A DNA stretch of 64,000 bases from Chara braunii (taxonomy: Eukaryota; Streptophyta; Charophyceae; Charales; Characeae): positions 1,224,140-1,288,139 of the forward strand of contig BFEA01000286.1 in NCBI GenBank assembly GCA_003427395.1. Direction: 5' to 3'. The position numbers and the translations under genes are program-made. This document shows positions 38,316-48,850 of the stretch, piece after piece (within the stretch, counting starts at the first letter, position 1; every line of letters starts with the position of its first letter). Below the pieces are notes generated by a model. The model had not been told where the DNA came from and made no database searches. It saw nothing but the letters and a program-made list of their open reading frames with translations.

Positions 38316-38597
38316 TTGTACGGTTGTGTAAAAACAGGATATCGGATGAATCCTGGTTTGTGGTTTGCGGACAAGTACTTCCTTATTAACTTGCCCGAGC
38401 AAGAAGACGGAGAAATTAAAATGACATTGCCTCGACGAAGGACAGGAAGGGGACGAGATAGACGTATGATGTGGGATATCGATAGGGCCGGAAGCATTTC
38501 TCTGGATAGAAACTGGTTGGACAACAAGCGAAAGAAATGCGATAGTAAAAGTGACCTTGTACCTTTTAAACCTCCTTTGGAAGACGAATGTGATTGA
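38316..38597 (+). pseudogene. Linker between the two repeated domains, basic
   Basis: This open segment is in the same frame as copy 1 and reads YRMNPGLWFADKYFLINLPE and then a basic stretch with RRRTGRGRDRR. It overlaps the start of copy 2 in another frame, which places a frameshift at about 38555-38597. No domain is recognised; the basic stretch could bind nucleic acid. Confidence 0.45.
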
Positions 38598-39093
38598 CCT
38601 TGCCGTAGGAGAGAGTCGCCCCATTTCCAAGTACATTCTGATCGTAGGACTAACCCTTGAGGCATTCGCTCGAAAGGTGTATTGGGGAAAAGAAGGAGTA
38701 GTTATACAGTCAATTGAAGTCAGGTGGGCAACTGAATTCATCTATCCGACGACGAACATCAAAGCTACTTTTCTGAAGTTCATTATAGAAGAGGTCTTTT
38801 GGGGAGTAGAAAACGTAGAACGAGAGGTGCTCGCAACATGATCGGTACCTGATATGGGTTTCGTTGTCTAATGTTTGTACTTAGAGATGAGGCCGAAATT
38901 GGATGGAAAAAACTTTTATAACGTTTTGTCTATCATAAATACATACCTACAAATCTATCGCTTGGAGGATCAGTTGACATATTGGCACAAACTCTGTAAG
39001 GAAGTACGCATTGAGATCTTTCTAGATGATATTCCCTTCTTGTTTGGTATGCTTAGAAGTTTTTGGTACGGAGATTTTGTGACTCTGGATTAA
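38551..39093 (+). pseudogene. Unrecognised domain, tandem copy 2, with in-frame stops
   Basis: The frame reads IDLAVGESRPISKYILIVGL, then VIQSIEVRWATEFIYPTTNI, FLKFIIEEVFWGVENVEREV, two stops (TGA at 38839 and TAA at about 38869), CLYLEMRPKLDGKNFYNVLS and YRLEDQLTYWHKLCKEV. Aligned to copy 1, matching positions include LA.G....SK, ..I.VR.A..F..PTT, F...E.F.G...VER, CLYLE, YLED/RLED..YW..L...V. Spacing between corresponding blocks is about 850-930 bp. This supports an ancient internal duplication now decayed. Confidence 0.6.
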
Positions 39094-39300
39094 TTTACTA
39101 AAACGTGGAAGAACCCAATAAATACTACTGCAGACACAAAGGGATGTTTTTCACAAAAGATTCAATTGTTAGTATTTAGTAATAGATAAGGTAAGAGTTG
39201 CTATAAGAAAGAAGTCTTGTCGTGACATAAGATGGCTCCGGTGGTCGTTTTGTGTGTCTTAACAGATTTAACTCTCTGACGGAAGAAAAAAAAAAAAAAG

Positions 39301-40039
39301 AGTGACATTGGCGAGGATATTATCAATGGGGGACCACCGCCGATCACCGCAACTGAAATCGTAAACTTACTAGAGAAAATGACGGTCAAAATGTCCCAAT
39401 TACCAAAGATAGAAATCTTTCTTTTTAAAGGCGAAAGAGTGTCCCACTGACTGAAACTCCTCGACCAGATATTCAACTAACCGACCTCTGTAGAAACGTT
39501 TGCCCAAGTATATGAATATGTATGGTGGGAGTTTAGCCTGGGTGTAGAAGAAGTCGCAAAATAATCCAATGAAAATTGGATAGAGTTTAAGAAAGGGTTA
39601 CAAAGGAAGTTCAAACTGGTAGACGGTCTGCTCTTGGTCGAGCATTTTTACAACATGAACCGGGACGATTTCACCACAATAGGTGCATTTACCAATGCTT
39701 TTGAGAAAACAGCCGAAACAGTCCTAAGATTGTCAGAGGAGATGCAGTGTATTGTTTTCTTGAAAAACGTTTTCCGGGTATGAGGCCATGAAGTTGACTC
39801 GAGGAGGAGCCGCGGGTAAAAAAACGACCTGGGAAACTATTAAGAGCAATATTGCAACATGGGTTCTTGACCAAGTATTTCACCACCAAGTTAAAGTGGA
39901 AAGGAGGAAAAGGAAGGCAGTAGGTACTATTCAGGGAACGGACAATGCATTAGGAGTTTTGAGTAACACGGTAAACGAGATAAAGGAATTAAAGGAGAAG
40001 GTGTCGCTAGGAAAGGTGTTGACAGTTACGCTGTCATAG
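39301..40039 (+). pseudogene. Gag-like retroelement fragment, broken
   Basis: The frame reads QLPKIEIFLFKGERV, then YEYVWWEFSLGVEEV, NENWIEFKKGLQRKFKLVDG, HFYNMNRDDFTTIGAF, and FEKTAETVLRLSEEMQCIVF. This follows the order of Ty3-type Gag: P....F.G, a W..FK..L...F block, then F..FE....L....Q...FL. Three in-frame stops and a frameshift near 39775 break it; the second frame continues with GYEAMKLTRGG and a charged tail to 40039. No zinc knuckle or pol domain was seen. Confidence 0.6.
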
Positions 40040-40629
40040 CAAACACCCTTACAAAGGTATTTGTCGTCCTTTTTAAAGGTCGCACTGATGCATCCTTGAT
40101 CAACATAATGCGTTGATGGGGCAAATCCCTTCAGAGCGCTCACCTCAGCAACCTCACTCTTGGCGAGACCCCGAGTAAAATATGGATAGATTAGAGAGTG
40201 TGTGGGGCACGCATTACTGCATTGCATTGTGAGATAGCCATTCGTCATCGGCAACACCAGGCCGGCGGAAGATGCCAAAGCCATAGGGCCCAACTACGTT
40301 CTCTGTAGTTTTTCTTTTTGGTTATATTTTTCATTTATTTTATAGAGAACAACTTTACTTCGCAAACCGTCTCGGCCTCCAGCGGGACACGTCACAAACA
40401 GGATGAAACCTTTACCTTGCTCATATGCGGGAAGTTTATGTTGGACGACTTGTCGAAAGGCGAGGCGTTGACAAACTTAATATGGGGGAAAGTCGAAAGT
40501 TCGACAAAATATGTCGAGCCCCTGACGACCAGGATACCAGGTAGCTACGATCCTAGGCGCAGGCGGCATCGTGACGTCTCCTGACGACCAGGAGTTTGGT
40601 GGGTAGGCCAAGGTGGAGGACTGGTTTGT

Positions 40630-40905
40630 GCAGTTAGGACCAATCATCGTCCCGTTGTCGAGCGCATCGGCCCCCGCTCGTGCGGGGGCCCTCCCGACCA
40701 CATTACGCAGGAGAAACTTAGGCTTTCAACTTTTTAGAGGCAATTTGGGGACGACACAGTAACTCACGTCAACCCTTCGTCGCTCCGGCTGAGTGCGCCA
40801 GCTGTACATCCCGCGGTCCCCTACGACAGGATAGGTTCTCGCGAGGCACAACTTACCTTCCCTAAGGGTGGTGACACCGCGACTATTCATAGGCAAGTTC
40901 ACACC
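40630..40905 (+). repeat. Terminal-module repeat, copy 2 (plus orientation)
   Basis: It shares GTTGTCxAGCGCATCGG, CTCCGGCxGAGTGCG, CCCCTACGACAGGA and CGCGAGGCACxACTTACCT with 48.38-48.56 kb. It contains a perfect hairpin GGCCCCCGC-TCGT-GCGGGGGCC (40669-40690). At the same position the 48.4-kb copy has GGTCC...GGACC, so the stem differs but stays paired. Confidence 0.85.
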
Positions 40906-41539
40906 TACCTAGCTCAAACTTCGGCCTACTTCTAATGATTACGATACTGGACTTTCAAGCGACAGGTTTTGGGTTCAAAGTCAACAAGTGGCGATGGAGC
41001 GAAGAAGCGAGACAGACAGAGACTGAGGGGTCGAGGGTCTTAAGGGATTATCCCCTTTGGTTTTGCCGGACGGGCCCAAGCCTGGGTTCGACTGGCAAGA
41101 CCAAGGGGACGTCGACAGGTCCTCGTCCTCTTCAATTCTACTATTTTTATTTATTTTTATTTTTATTTTTCTCCATTTCCCGTTTGTTCACCAGGCCGGA
41201 AACTGGCTCCGGGACTGACGTCGAAGAAATACCGAGTGGAGAAGATGAAAATAACCTTGGAAAAAAATAAAATAGGGAGTGTTCGAATTGCCAAGCAAGA
41301 AGCAGTAGGGGGACGGCGACTGCATTGTCACCCTTTCGGTTAAACGTGGAAGTGCTTCCTGCCATGGGCTGCTGAGGACGGCATTTCAGTAGGGAGCGGT
41401 GGAGAAATCCATGGGTGGCCACCAAGGAGGCCGAGGGGCTGAGCGTGTGCCGCTCTTGGCAGGTCCGGGGCCTGTTCGGATCATTGACGGGAACCCACTA
41501 TCCTTCTCGTTTTGACACACGAACCGAGGAGTTCAAACA

Positions 41540-42465
41540 CATGTGAGCCGGAGGGTGCTTAGCCCACGAGGTGGAAGAAGCCTCAGTGGCAGGATCCCCC
41601 TGCTGATGCACCGTTCGCCGACCCCAATCTGTTGTGAGAAATTTGAGTGTGAATAGGCTTGTGGGAACAACAGTTGCGGACCTGAGTTGTACACCCGCAG
41701 ACTGTTCATGTGGGATCTGTACCTACGTTAGCTCAGTTGGTACACCCGCAGACTGTTGAAAAACAGTCCTGTGGGATCACCACCTAAGCAAGCCTACTTG
41801 GTACACCCGCGAACTGCTGAGAACAAACCTTTGAAACCAGCACCGGCAGGCAAAGATGAGCTGGTGCACCCACAGATTGTTGAGAAACAGTCCTCTGGGA
41901 TCAGCTCCTACGCAAGCTTAGCTGGTACACCCGCAGGCTGTTGAGAAACAGTCCTATGGGATCAGCACCTACCTAGCTCAGGTTGGTACCACCGCAGACT
42001 GTTGAAAAATAGTCCTGTGGGATGAGCACCTACCTAAGCTCGATTAGTATACCCAAGAACTGGTGAAATACAGACATGAGTTCGAACTCCTTTGAAGGCA
42101 AATGGGTGGGAACTTTACGGCGCAGGTGAAATGTCACTACTCGTAACAGTGATTTTACTTATTTCTTGAGGTGGAGCTAGGGCTCTGCCCCTGCCTCTCA
42201 GTCCAAGGTGCGGGTGCTCGTGGCCTGCCTAATCCATGCGAAAGACACTGTCAGGTGGGGAGTTTGGCTGATTCGACACATCTATTAGGGCATAACGCAA
42301 TTGTCCCAAGGTGAGTTCAATGTAGAGACGAGCCTGTGGGTGCAAAGCCCACGAAGCAGTAGGGTCCTGAGTGGCAGGGACCTCCTGCAGGTGCACCGCC
42401 CGCCAATCACGATCTGTTGTGAGAGGTTTGAGTGTGAGCATGCCCGTGGCATACCTCAGTTAACA
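41540..42465 (+). repeat. Direct repeat pair flanking a tRNA-like array
   Basis: About 41540-41690 and 42330-42465 are diverged direct copies sharing GAGTGGCAGGxxCC, CTGCxGxTGCACCG, CAATCxxGATCTGTTGTGAG and TTTGAGTGTGA. They enclose the tRNA-like array at 41680-42095. No coding content is recognised from about 40905 to 42670. Confidence 0.75.
41680..42095 (+). repeat. tRNA-like tandem array, about 61-bp period, seven units
   Basis: Units recur at about 41680, 41728, 41789, 41850, 41912, 41973 and 42034. A typical unit has TTAGCTCAGTTGGTACACCC, which matches a tRNA D-arm/Pol III box A. It is followed by a hairpin such as GACTGTT-GAAA-AACAGTC (41751-41768) in anticodon-arm position, then CCTGTGGGATCAGCACCTAC. 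Only the last unit has a box B-like GAGTTCGAACTCC (42078-42090). The units therefore resemble repeated 5' halves of a tRNA-derived SINE; none forms a complete cloverleaf. Confidence 0.6.
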
Positions 42466-42672
42466 CAATCATGAACTGTTGATAAACAGGCTTGATTTCG
42501 GACCCAAACGGAACAAGATGGACAAGGTGCCAGGCTTGCGCGGTACCAATCAGTCCCAATGATGGTACCTCTGGGCTGTCTTTCGCCCCTGCCCTTCGGG
42601 ACGTCCGAGATTGACATAGATTAGCCAAACTTCTGGGGCCAGGATGCTGCTTTTTGTTTTCCTTCTTTATTA

Positions 42673-43169
42673 ATTCTGTCCAGAAGGCATAAAAACCCCA
42701 ATTTCAATTCCCCATTTACTCAATCTCATTGAGAAATGAGCGAGTTATACAATTTTCCCTCCTGTTTTTCTCTCTTTTCCTTCTCCCGACTCTTTTGCGC
42801 ACACCATATCTATTCCAACTCCCCCTGTGTAATCCGACTACATATCCAAGTTCGTCTCTCCCCGAAGCCTTCGATTTTTTTCTCGTCTTGTCTTGTTTCG
42901 TCACAATCATAGGTAAGTTTCGACCTTTTCCTTCTTTCATACCCACTTCATCTTCGTCTAATTTCTTCACCTGCCTTCGGGGAGAGACGAACTTGGATCT
43001 GTAGTCGGATTACACAGGGGGAGTTGGAATAGATATGGTGTGCGCGAAAGAGTCGGGAGAAGGAAAAGAGAGAAAAACAGGAGGGGAAATTGTATAACTC
43101 GCTCATTTCTCAATGAGATTGATTAAATGGGGAATTGAAACTGGGGTTTTTATGCCTTCTGGACAGAAT
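42673..43169. mobile_element. Foldback element: 195-bp inverted repeat with 107-bp loop
   Basis: The left arm (42673-42867) begins ATTCTGTCCAGAAGGCATAA and the right arm (42975-43169) is its reverse complement. I count only about five or six mismatches, so the arms are roughly 97% identical and of equal length. The central 107 bases include AGGTAAGTTTCGACC, a consensus splice-donor-like motif also found at 44.15 and 46.97 kb in opposite orientation. No coding region is present. This fits a non-autonomous foldback/MITE-type transposon or a young inverted duplication, and the transcript would be a long hairpin. Confidence 0.92.
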
Positions 43170-43805
43170 GGCCGTGCCAGATTTGTGATTCAGATAACAG
43201 TTCCGCCAGGACGAGAATTGAGAGCTCTGCGGCAAGAAGTCCGGGCCGACGGGTGAGCGCACTTACCTGATGAGGGATTGACGAGCACACTACTAGCTGA
43301 CGGTATCGAGTGGCAGGAAGGGAAGGGAAGAGCGAAGAGGAGAGGGGAGCGAGAGAGGAAGAGAGAAGCGAAATTACCTATTCGTTGGAATCCCGATCGC
43401 ACCTGCCGAGATAAGCCATTGCAGATTGGCGGATGTACCTTCCGGTATTTTAACGGAAGGTTAATTTTTTTATTTTTTTTGCACATTTAATAAATAGAGG
43501 AATGACAAATCCGCAAGTTCTTCACGACCAAGGGTGTTCGTCTTCATACTGAATACTTCAACGTGTCAAAGGTCACGGTCGTCCTCCCTCGCTCCTGCAG
43601 AAATCAAGTTGTTTTGCTTCACGAGTTGCATCATTATCTGTGCACGTCAGACACTGAGTGAACCTGGTCCCCGGATTGGTCGGACGCATTGAGAGGAAAG
43701 AAGTAACAAGAAGGGAGATAAAAGTGAAAGGAGGACGATGAGAATAGAAACAACAATGAGAAGGAGGGGATCAGCGGACGAAAATGAGGAGTATGACAAG
43801 AGTGA

Positions 43806-43874
<69 letters not shown>

Positions 43875-44570
43875 AGAAGGAAAGAGGGAGGAATCACCTC
43901 GACATGGAAGCGACATACCAGCGATACGGGAACAGTCGAAAGTCGAACCACGGTGCCAATCTGCACACGAGTTCAAATGACAAATGGGGTCGCATCAGCT
44001 GATCTGAAGCACCCCGTGAACTTGGTCAGGAGCCACGCTAGGTACGTTGAGTGTAGAAAGGGAAAGAACGGACGTGATGACGAACTGGAGGGAAGAGGAG
44101 TTGAGATAGAAGAGAGATGAGGAAGAAAGGTGAGAAGATCGAAACTTACCTGCTTGGTCCTAATGCGCAACAGGAGAAACAACAGGAAAAAGAGACAGGC
44201 TAGCAAAAGTGACTACACAGGGGAAGAAGGAATTTGACACATATCTTTCCCATAGCGGTTGCAGGCGTAGAGGGGAATGTATCTTCCCCGACTCTACGGG
44301 AAAATTCACTCTTAGGCTCACTTTGCTCATTTGGTAAGTAGTGGGCGATGACATCACCAGGAATCTGTCTCCGCACATCATATCTTCTATTTCTAAATAG
44401 ATCATTATCCCCTGCATGGTCGCATCCGCTTGCCGTTACATTATCGTCAGTGGCCGATGTGCAATCTGGTTTCCTGACGTATTCCGGTTTTGTTCCTTCC
44501 GCAACCACTGTTCCTCTCTTGCGGTTAGACACATATGTAGATAAAAAAGAGGGTGGAAGTAGAAAAAGGG
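43170..44570. other. No recognised gene; microsatellite and splice-donor-like motifs
   Basis: A (GA)n run followed by a G run occupies 43814-43876. Perfect splice-donor-like words occur on the minus strand near 43266 (CAGGTAAGT) and 44150 (CAGGTAAGTTTCGATC), the latter shared with other modules in this region. Open frames are short and unrecognised. Confidence 0.55.
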
Positions 44571-45170
44571 ACTTACCTGGTGGACTGTGCATTGCTCGCA
44601 CAGTTTGAGGAAGTGGCACGAGACCAGCGGCGGACGGACAACTTACCTGGTGAACTGTGCATTGCTTGCACAGTCTGAGGAAGTGGCACGAGGCTAGCGG
44701 CGGACAGGCAACTTACGTGGTGGACTGCGCAGTGCTTGCACAGACTGAGGAAGTGGCACGAGGCCAGCGACGGACAAGCAACTTACGTGGTGGACNNNNN
44801 NNNNNNNNNNNNNNNNNNNNNNNNNNNNNNNNNNNNNNNNNNNNNNNNNNNNNNNNNNNNNNNNNNNNNNNNNNNNNNNNNNNNNNNNNNNNNNNNNNNN
44901 NNNNNNNNNNNNNNNNNNNNNNNNNNNNNNNNNNNNNNNNNNNNNNNNNNNNNNNNNNNNNNNNNNNNNNNNNNNNNNNNCTTACGTGGTGGACTGCACA
45001 GTGCTTGCACAGTCTGAGGAAGTGGAACAAGGCCAGCGACGGACAGGCAACTTACGTGGTGGACTGCGCAGTGCTCGCATAGTCTGAGGAAGTGGCACGA
45101 GGCCAGTTGCAGATAGACAACTTACCTGGTGAACCGTGCATTGCTTGCACAGTCTGAGGTAGTGGCACGT
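44571..45170 (-). repeat. 70-bp tandem array, micro-exon-like units
   Basis: Units start at 44571, 44641, 44711 and 44781 before the gap and at about 44980, 45050 and 45120 after it, a constant 70-bp period. On the minus strand each unit reads CACTTCCTCAG, then ACTGTGCAAGCAATGCACAG, then TCCACCAGGTAAGT or TCCACCACGTAAGT. This is an acceptor-like tract, about 28 bases, and a donor-like GTAAGT. The 28-base middle is a hairpin (CTGTGCA...TGCACAG), with stem changes in some units. No ORF is convincing. Confidence 0.9.
44796..44980. other. Assembly gap (185 N) inside the 70-bp array
   Basis: The gap lies within the tandem array, so its true length and the copy number are unknown. Confidence 1.
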
Positions 45171-46075
45171 GTCAGTGTGAATACCCTGACAAGGGTATCC
45201 GCCCTAGGTTTTGCAAGTGACAGGAAGTAAGTTTTAAAAGTGTAAGTATGTCGCGCGAGTCGCGGCTAAGTCTGTTGGGTTGCACTAATAAAATGGTTGA
45301 CTAGTGTAGAGCGTGAGTGGGCGAGCGGTCTTAAGGCGCGCATGTGATTCCTCCGTTTGATTAAGCGACCGGCTTAGTTGACCGGCCTGATTTTAGTTGT
45401 TAGGAATAAAAGGTTTGTTTTCACTCCGAATGGTTGACCATTGGTAGGCCGACGTACGAGGTAGGGCGCAATGTAGCCACGACGCGGAGGCCTAGTGACC
45501 GCGTGCTTAATTAGAAGAAGGGATGAGGGCCGGGCTATTTTCCTAGGCCTGGGGGCTGTGCAACACCACTTTATATGGGATCTCGCGTGTGCTAGTACTA
45601 GGCTTGGGCTTAACCCTATAGGTTATGGTACTGGACTATTGTTATGAAGATACCAGGATCGAGGCCGCCGGGCGACGGCGCAGGAGCAGCGGAGTAGCAT
45701 GGAAGAAACTGAGAGGGTGAGGATCCGACGGGGCTATCCCCCAGTTTTGCTAGGCGGGTGTGAGGACGGGTCCGACCCACAGGGCTATCCCCCCAGTTTT
45801 GCTAGGCGGGTGTGACGATGGGCCCGACCCACGGGGCTGGCAAGATGCCAGTAGTCCCTAGTTTTCCTCTTATTTTTCTGAATTTGTATTTTTACCCTTT
45901 TCTTTTGTTTTGTCCTGTTTCCTCTAGGGACTCGGTACCATGACCGGGTTAAGAACGGAGGGCCTAGCTCATTGGGTGCACCCTTGAATTATCGGAATAT
46001 AGACCGATATTTGAACTCCGATGATGAAGATTGATGAATAAAAGCCAAAAATACCTTTGACTTACCTGGGGCCGC
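45170..46075 (-). repeat. Structured module M, copy in minus orientation
   Basis: The reverse complement matches 55.3-56.35 kb and partly 58.9-59.2 kb. Shared words include GTGACAG, CAAGGGTATCCGCCCT, TTAAGGCGCGCATG, GGCTTGGGCTTA, CTATAGGTTA/TTATAGGTTA and GGATCGAGGCC. Within it, GACAGGGCTATCCCCC...AGTTTTGCTAGGCGGGTGTGA occurs twice (about 45728-45765 and 45780-45815). At 45963-46020 lies a tRNA-like piece (CTAGCTCATTGGGTGCACC, hairpin ATCGG...CCGAT, ATTTGAACTCC). No gene is recognised. Confidence 0.8.
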
Positions 46076-48300
46076 GCTGAAGGGCCGCAGGGTATTATTG
46101 CAAATTGGAGTCCGTTGGGACATCCGCTAAGATTGGAACGACACAAAGAAGTTTTACTAGGTCTCTGTGTAGGGGTAAAACGTATAAAGTTGGGGGAAGC
46201 CGAGGGCATTGGTTCTTGTTAGAATCTGTAGCAGTATCAAGCGAGTCGAGCTGCGTTGGGAACTGCCAGAGAGGGCCGAGCGGTGACGACAACTCGATAA
46301 AGTTGGCGAGGGCGAAGAAAAAGGGGAAGGGACGGACAAACCTGGCGCGTGTTTCACGGCCGGATGCGTTCGAAGTTAGAGATGGCATGAGCACGAGTTG
46401 AACGCAACAGAGAAAGAGTAACTCGAGCGACTCTTGATAGGATCGAACGAGGGAGGAACCTAGATAGGGGTTCTTTGGGGAGGCGAATGCGTCGGTGAGG
46501 TCAGAATGGTGAAAGAGTTAGTAGGGAAGGAAACAGAGAAGAATAGTGATGTGAGGAGTTGTCGTAAAAACGGGATATGGCAGAAAAAAGGGGGCGAGGC
46601 ATAACCGTTTCCTAGCAAGATAGAGTGAATGGAGATTGTGGACAGGGGTTAGTGAGAGCGGGCGGGTTGCCGATTCAAACTAGTAGGGGGTACGTCCGAA
46701 AAGTGGGCTGGTAAGGTACGGATGCACCTAGCTACGTTCTGACGGAGGGTGCATTGAATTTTCGCACGTCTGATTGATTGAGCGGCGGGGTCTGAAGCCT
46801 ACCTGGTGGCAGGCGTATGGTCTAGCGGAAGAGTCACTCCGGCCTCGCCTACCCTGTAGTCCGAAGTAGCGGCGGCGTATTCCTCCGTGTCCTTGTAGAA
46901 GGTTCATTCCAAGCCTGCTTGTCGCCTCGATCGAGGTGGCATGGCCAGCCACGAGGATCGAAACTTACCTCCTGACCTGAGTATCGACAGAGTGCATTGA
47001 GTAAACCAGGGGGTAAGAGAGAGGTGTTACGTACCTGCTTATCGTAGGGATCGACATCACAAGGTCGATTGGCTGCGCGAAGGCTGCTAGCGAAGGAAGG
47101 TTGGGAGCCGGTGTATCCTTCCATGACCTTAAGGAAGATTCCTTCCCACTGTGTATATTGCCAGTCTGCCCGGCCGACGAGCACATGCAACTATTGAGTT
47201 GCAGATCGCACCTGATTGGAGACGAGCAACATCCGGGCACACGGATTGCCAGTCGGACCTGGGCATGGAAATGAGAGACCAATCGAAAATTCTGACAGCT
47301 GGTTCCCTCTGAAGTTTTCGGATAGCCGGCGCTGCTGGGGAGCTATCTATAGTTGATGGGAGGAGATACCGGCGCCATATTTGTACTACTGTTGTCCTAG
47401 TGGGATCAACTGGGCAACTGCCGTGGAACCAACGCTGAGACGGCCCTGTGTTCGGCTGAACCATTACTGCTACTATCCGAGGTCCTGTTGGCACTCGTGA
47501 GGAAGCCGGTCTACTGTTTGTCGTCGTAATTACTGAGAAGCTGTTGACCATGTCAGTAGGTTCCAATGCTATCGAATCACCGTTGATTGGAGCATCCACT
47601 ATGTTCTTAGGAATCATGTAACTGCGGTTGTTACTAGACGGACCATCGAGAGAACAGCAACTGGCGGCATCAAAAAGGGGGGGGAACGTCGATGTGCCGC
47701 TGATACACGGGGCAGGTCGCAGCTGACCTTGATTCAAAGAGCTGCTGTCGCGTTTGCGGTTGTTTGCTACGGGCTCCACAAGTCTGCCTCGACTACTGCA
47801 CTGCAGCAACGATTGTTGAACCTACTTCGGGCTGCTGTCTGCTTCTTGTTACTCGTTGGGCCGTTGGATATGGTTGGCCACAGACATACGGGGCGCTTGC
47901 AGGCGATGATTACAGGGCTTGCAGATACTCTTGCTGCGGGGGCTGCTCGTCGCGGTGCATGCTAGCCACTGCAACGTCGGTTGCAGCTCCATAACCGAGA
48001 ACCTTACTGCTCAGCAACTGCGTTTCTACTACAGCAGTTGCTGAAGCTCGCTGCGGACTGCTGTGCTGTTTCGGGTACAACGGCTGTTTTGGGATGGTTG
48101 AACTGCGTGGAGGGGGTGGTTCAGGCTGGGTACCAAACAATTATATTTTCGTATTCTGAGTCTGGGCGCCGTGACTCTATTTGCTGTGCCTGCGAACTTT
48201 AAGTTTGCGCAGCTTGATCTAAGTTGCCATATATCCAGCTTCTGGGCATAGGTGTCAGGCACCATAGTCATCCGGTAGGAACGTGAGTTTGAACTTTGTT
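46076..48300. other. No recognised gene; one unrecognised long minus-strand ORF
   Basis: A minus-strand frame of 226 codons (47129-47809) is the longest in this stretch that is not simple sequence. Its product (containing SFSVITTTNSRPASSRVPTG and SQRWFHGSCPVDPTRTTVVQ) has no motif I recognise and no splice or start context that convinces me. Minus-strand donor-like words (GGAGGTAAGTTTCGATC at about 46966, CAGGTACGT at about 47034) recur. About 47740-48060 is rich in CTGC/GCTG words. Confidence 0.4.
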
Positions 48301-48339
48301 CAGAGCTATCTTATTTCCGAGCGATGTGAGTGGGCGTCT

Positions 48340-48850
48340 GCCATAGTTGCGCTGTAAGGGAGCCACGTTGTCAAGCGCATCGGTCCGGCACCGCACAAGA
48401 CAGCGCGGGACCCTCCCGGCCGCGTCACGCCGGAGTTGGTTTGAATCCTCGTTGGGAATGTACATGGAGCTTCCGCAAGCCGCTCCGGCCGAGTGCGTCA
48501 GCCATACCTCTCGCGAGCCCCTACGACAGGACAGGGCCTACGCGAGGCACGACTTACCTCCACCTTACGGGAGCTGTCACCTCCCTTTGGTGGGCGTATC
48601 CCCACCGAGCTACCAGTCCACAGTATGAAAGCTGATTAGTTGCAATCGCAGTGGTGGACCAGCCGAGGGCGTTTCTAGTTCGTTGTAGCATAGGGGGTAC
48701 GCACGGTATTATGCCTCTATCGAACCCGCACGCGAACCGGCATCTTGGGGGGCTGAGGTCCCAAGCTCGACTCGTCGCCGGTTGACTAGTATGCATCCCA
48801 CACTCCACACGCACACCACTATAAGGAACATAAAAATAAAATACACACAC
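48340..48850 (+). repeat. Terminal-module repeat, copy 3 (plus orientation)
   Basis: This is the outermost block of the left arm and shares its sequence with the modules at 34.77-35.11, 40.63-40.90 and 63.0-63.56 kb. It contains the hairpin GGTCC...GGACC (48382-48412), the counterpart of the GC hairpin at 40669-40690. A plus-strand frame reads through part of it but is not recognisable. Confidence 0.85.

Noticed and set aside
39931-40293. Minus-strand ORF of 120 codons overlapping the Gag-like fragment
   Set aside because: The product is unrecognised, it overlaps the plus-strand Gag-like tail, and no independent support was seen.
47129-47809. 226-codon minus-strand ORF as a protein-coding gene
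   Set aside because: No recognised motif, GTG/ATG context unclear, embedded in a repeat island; noted only as an unrecognised ORF.
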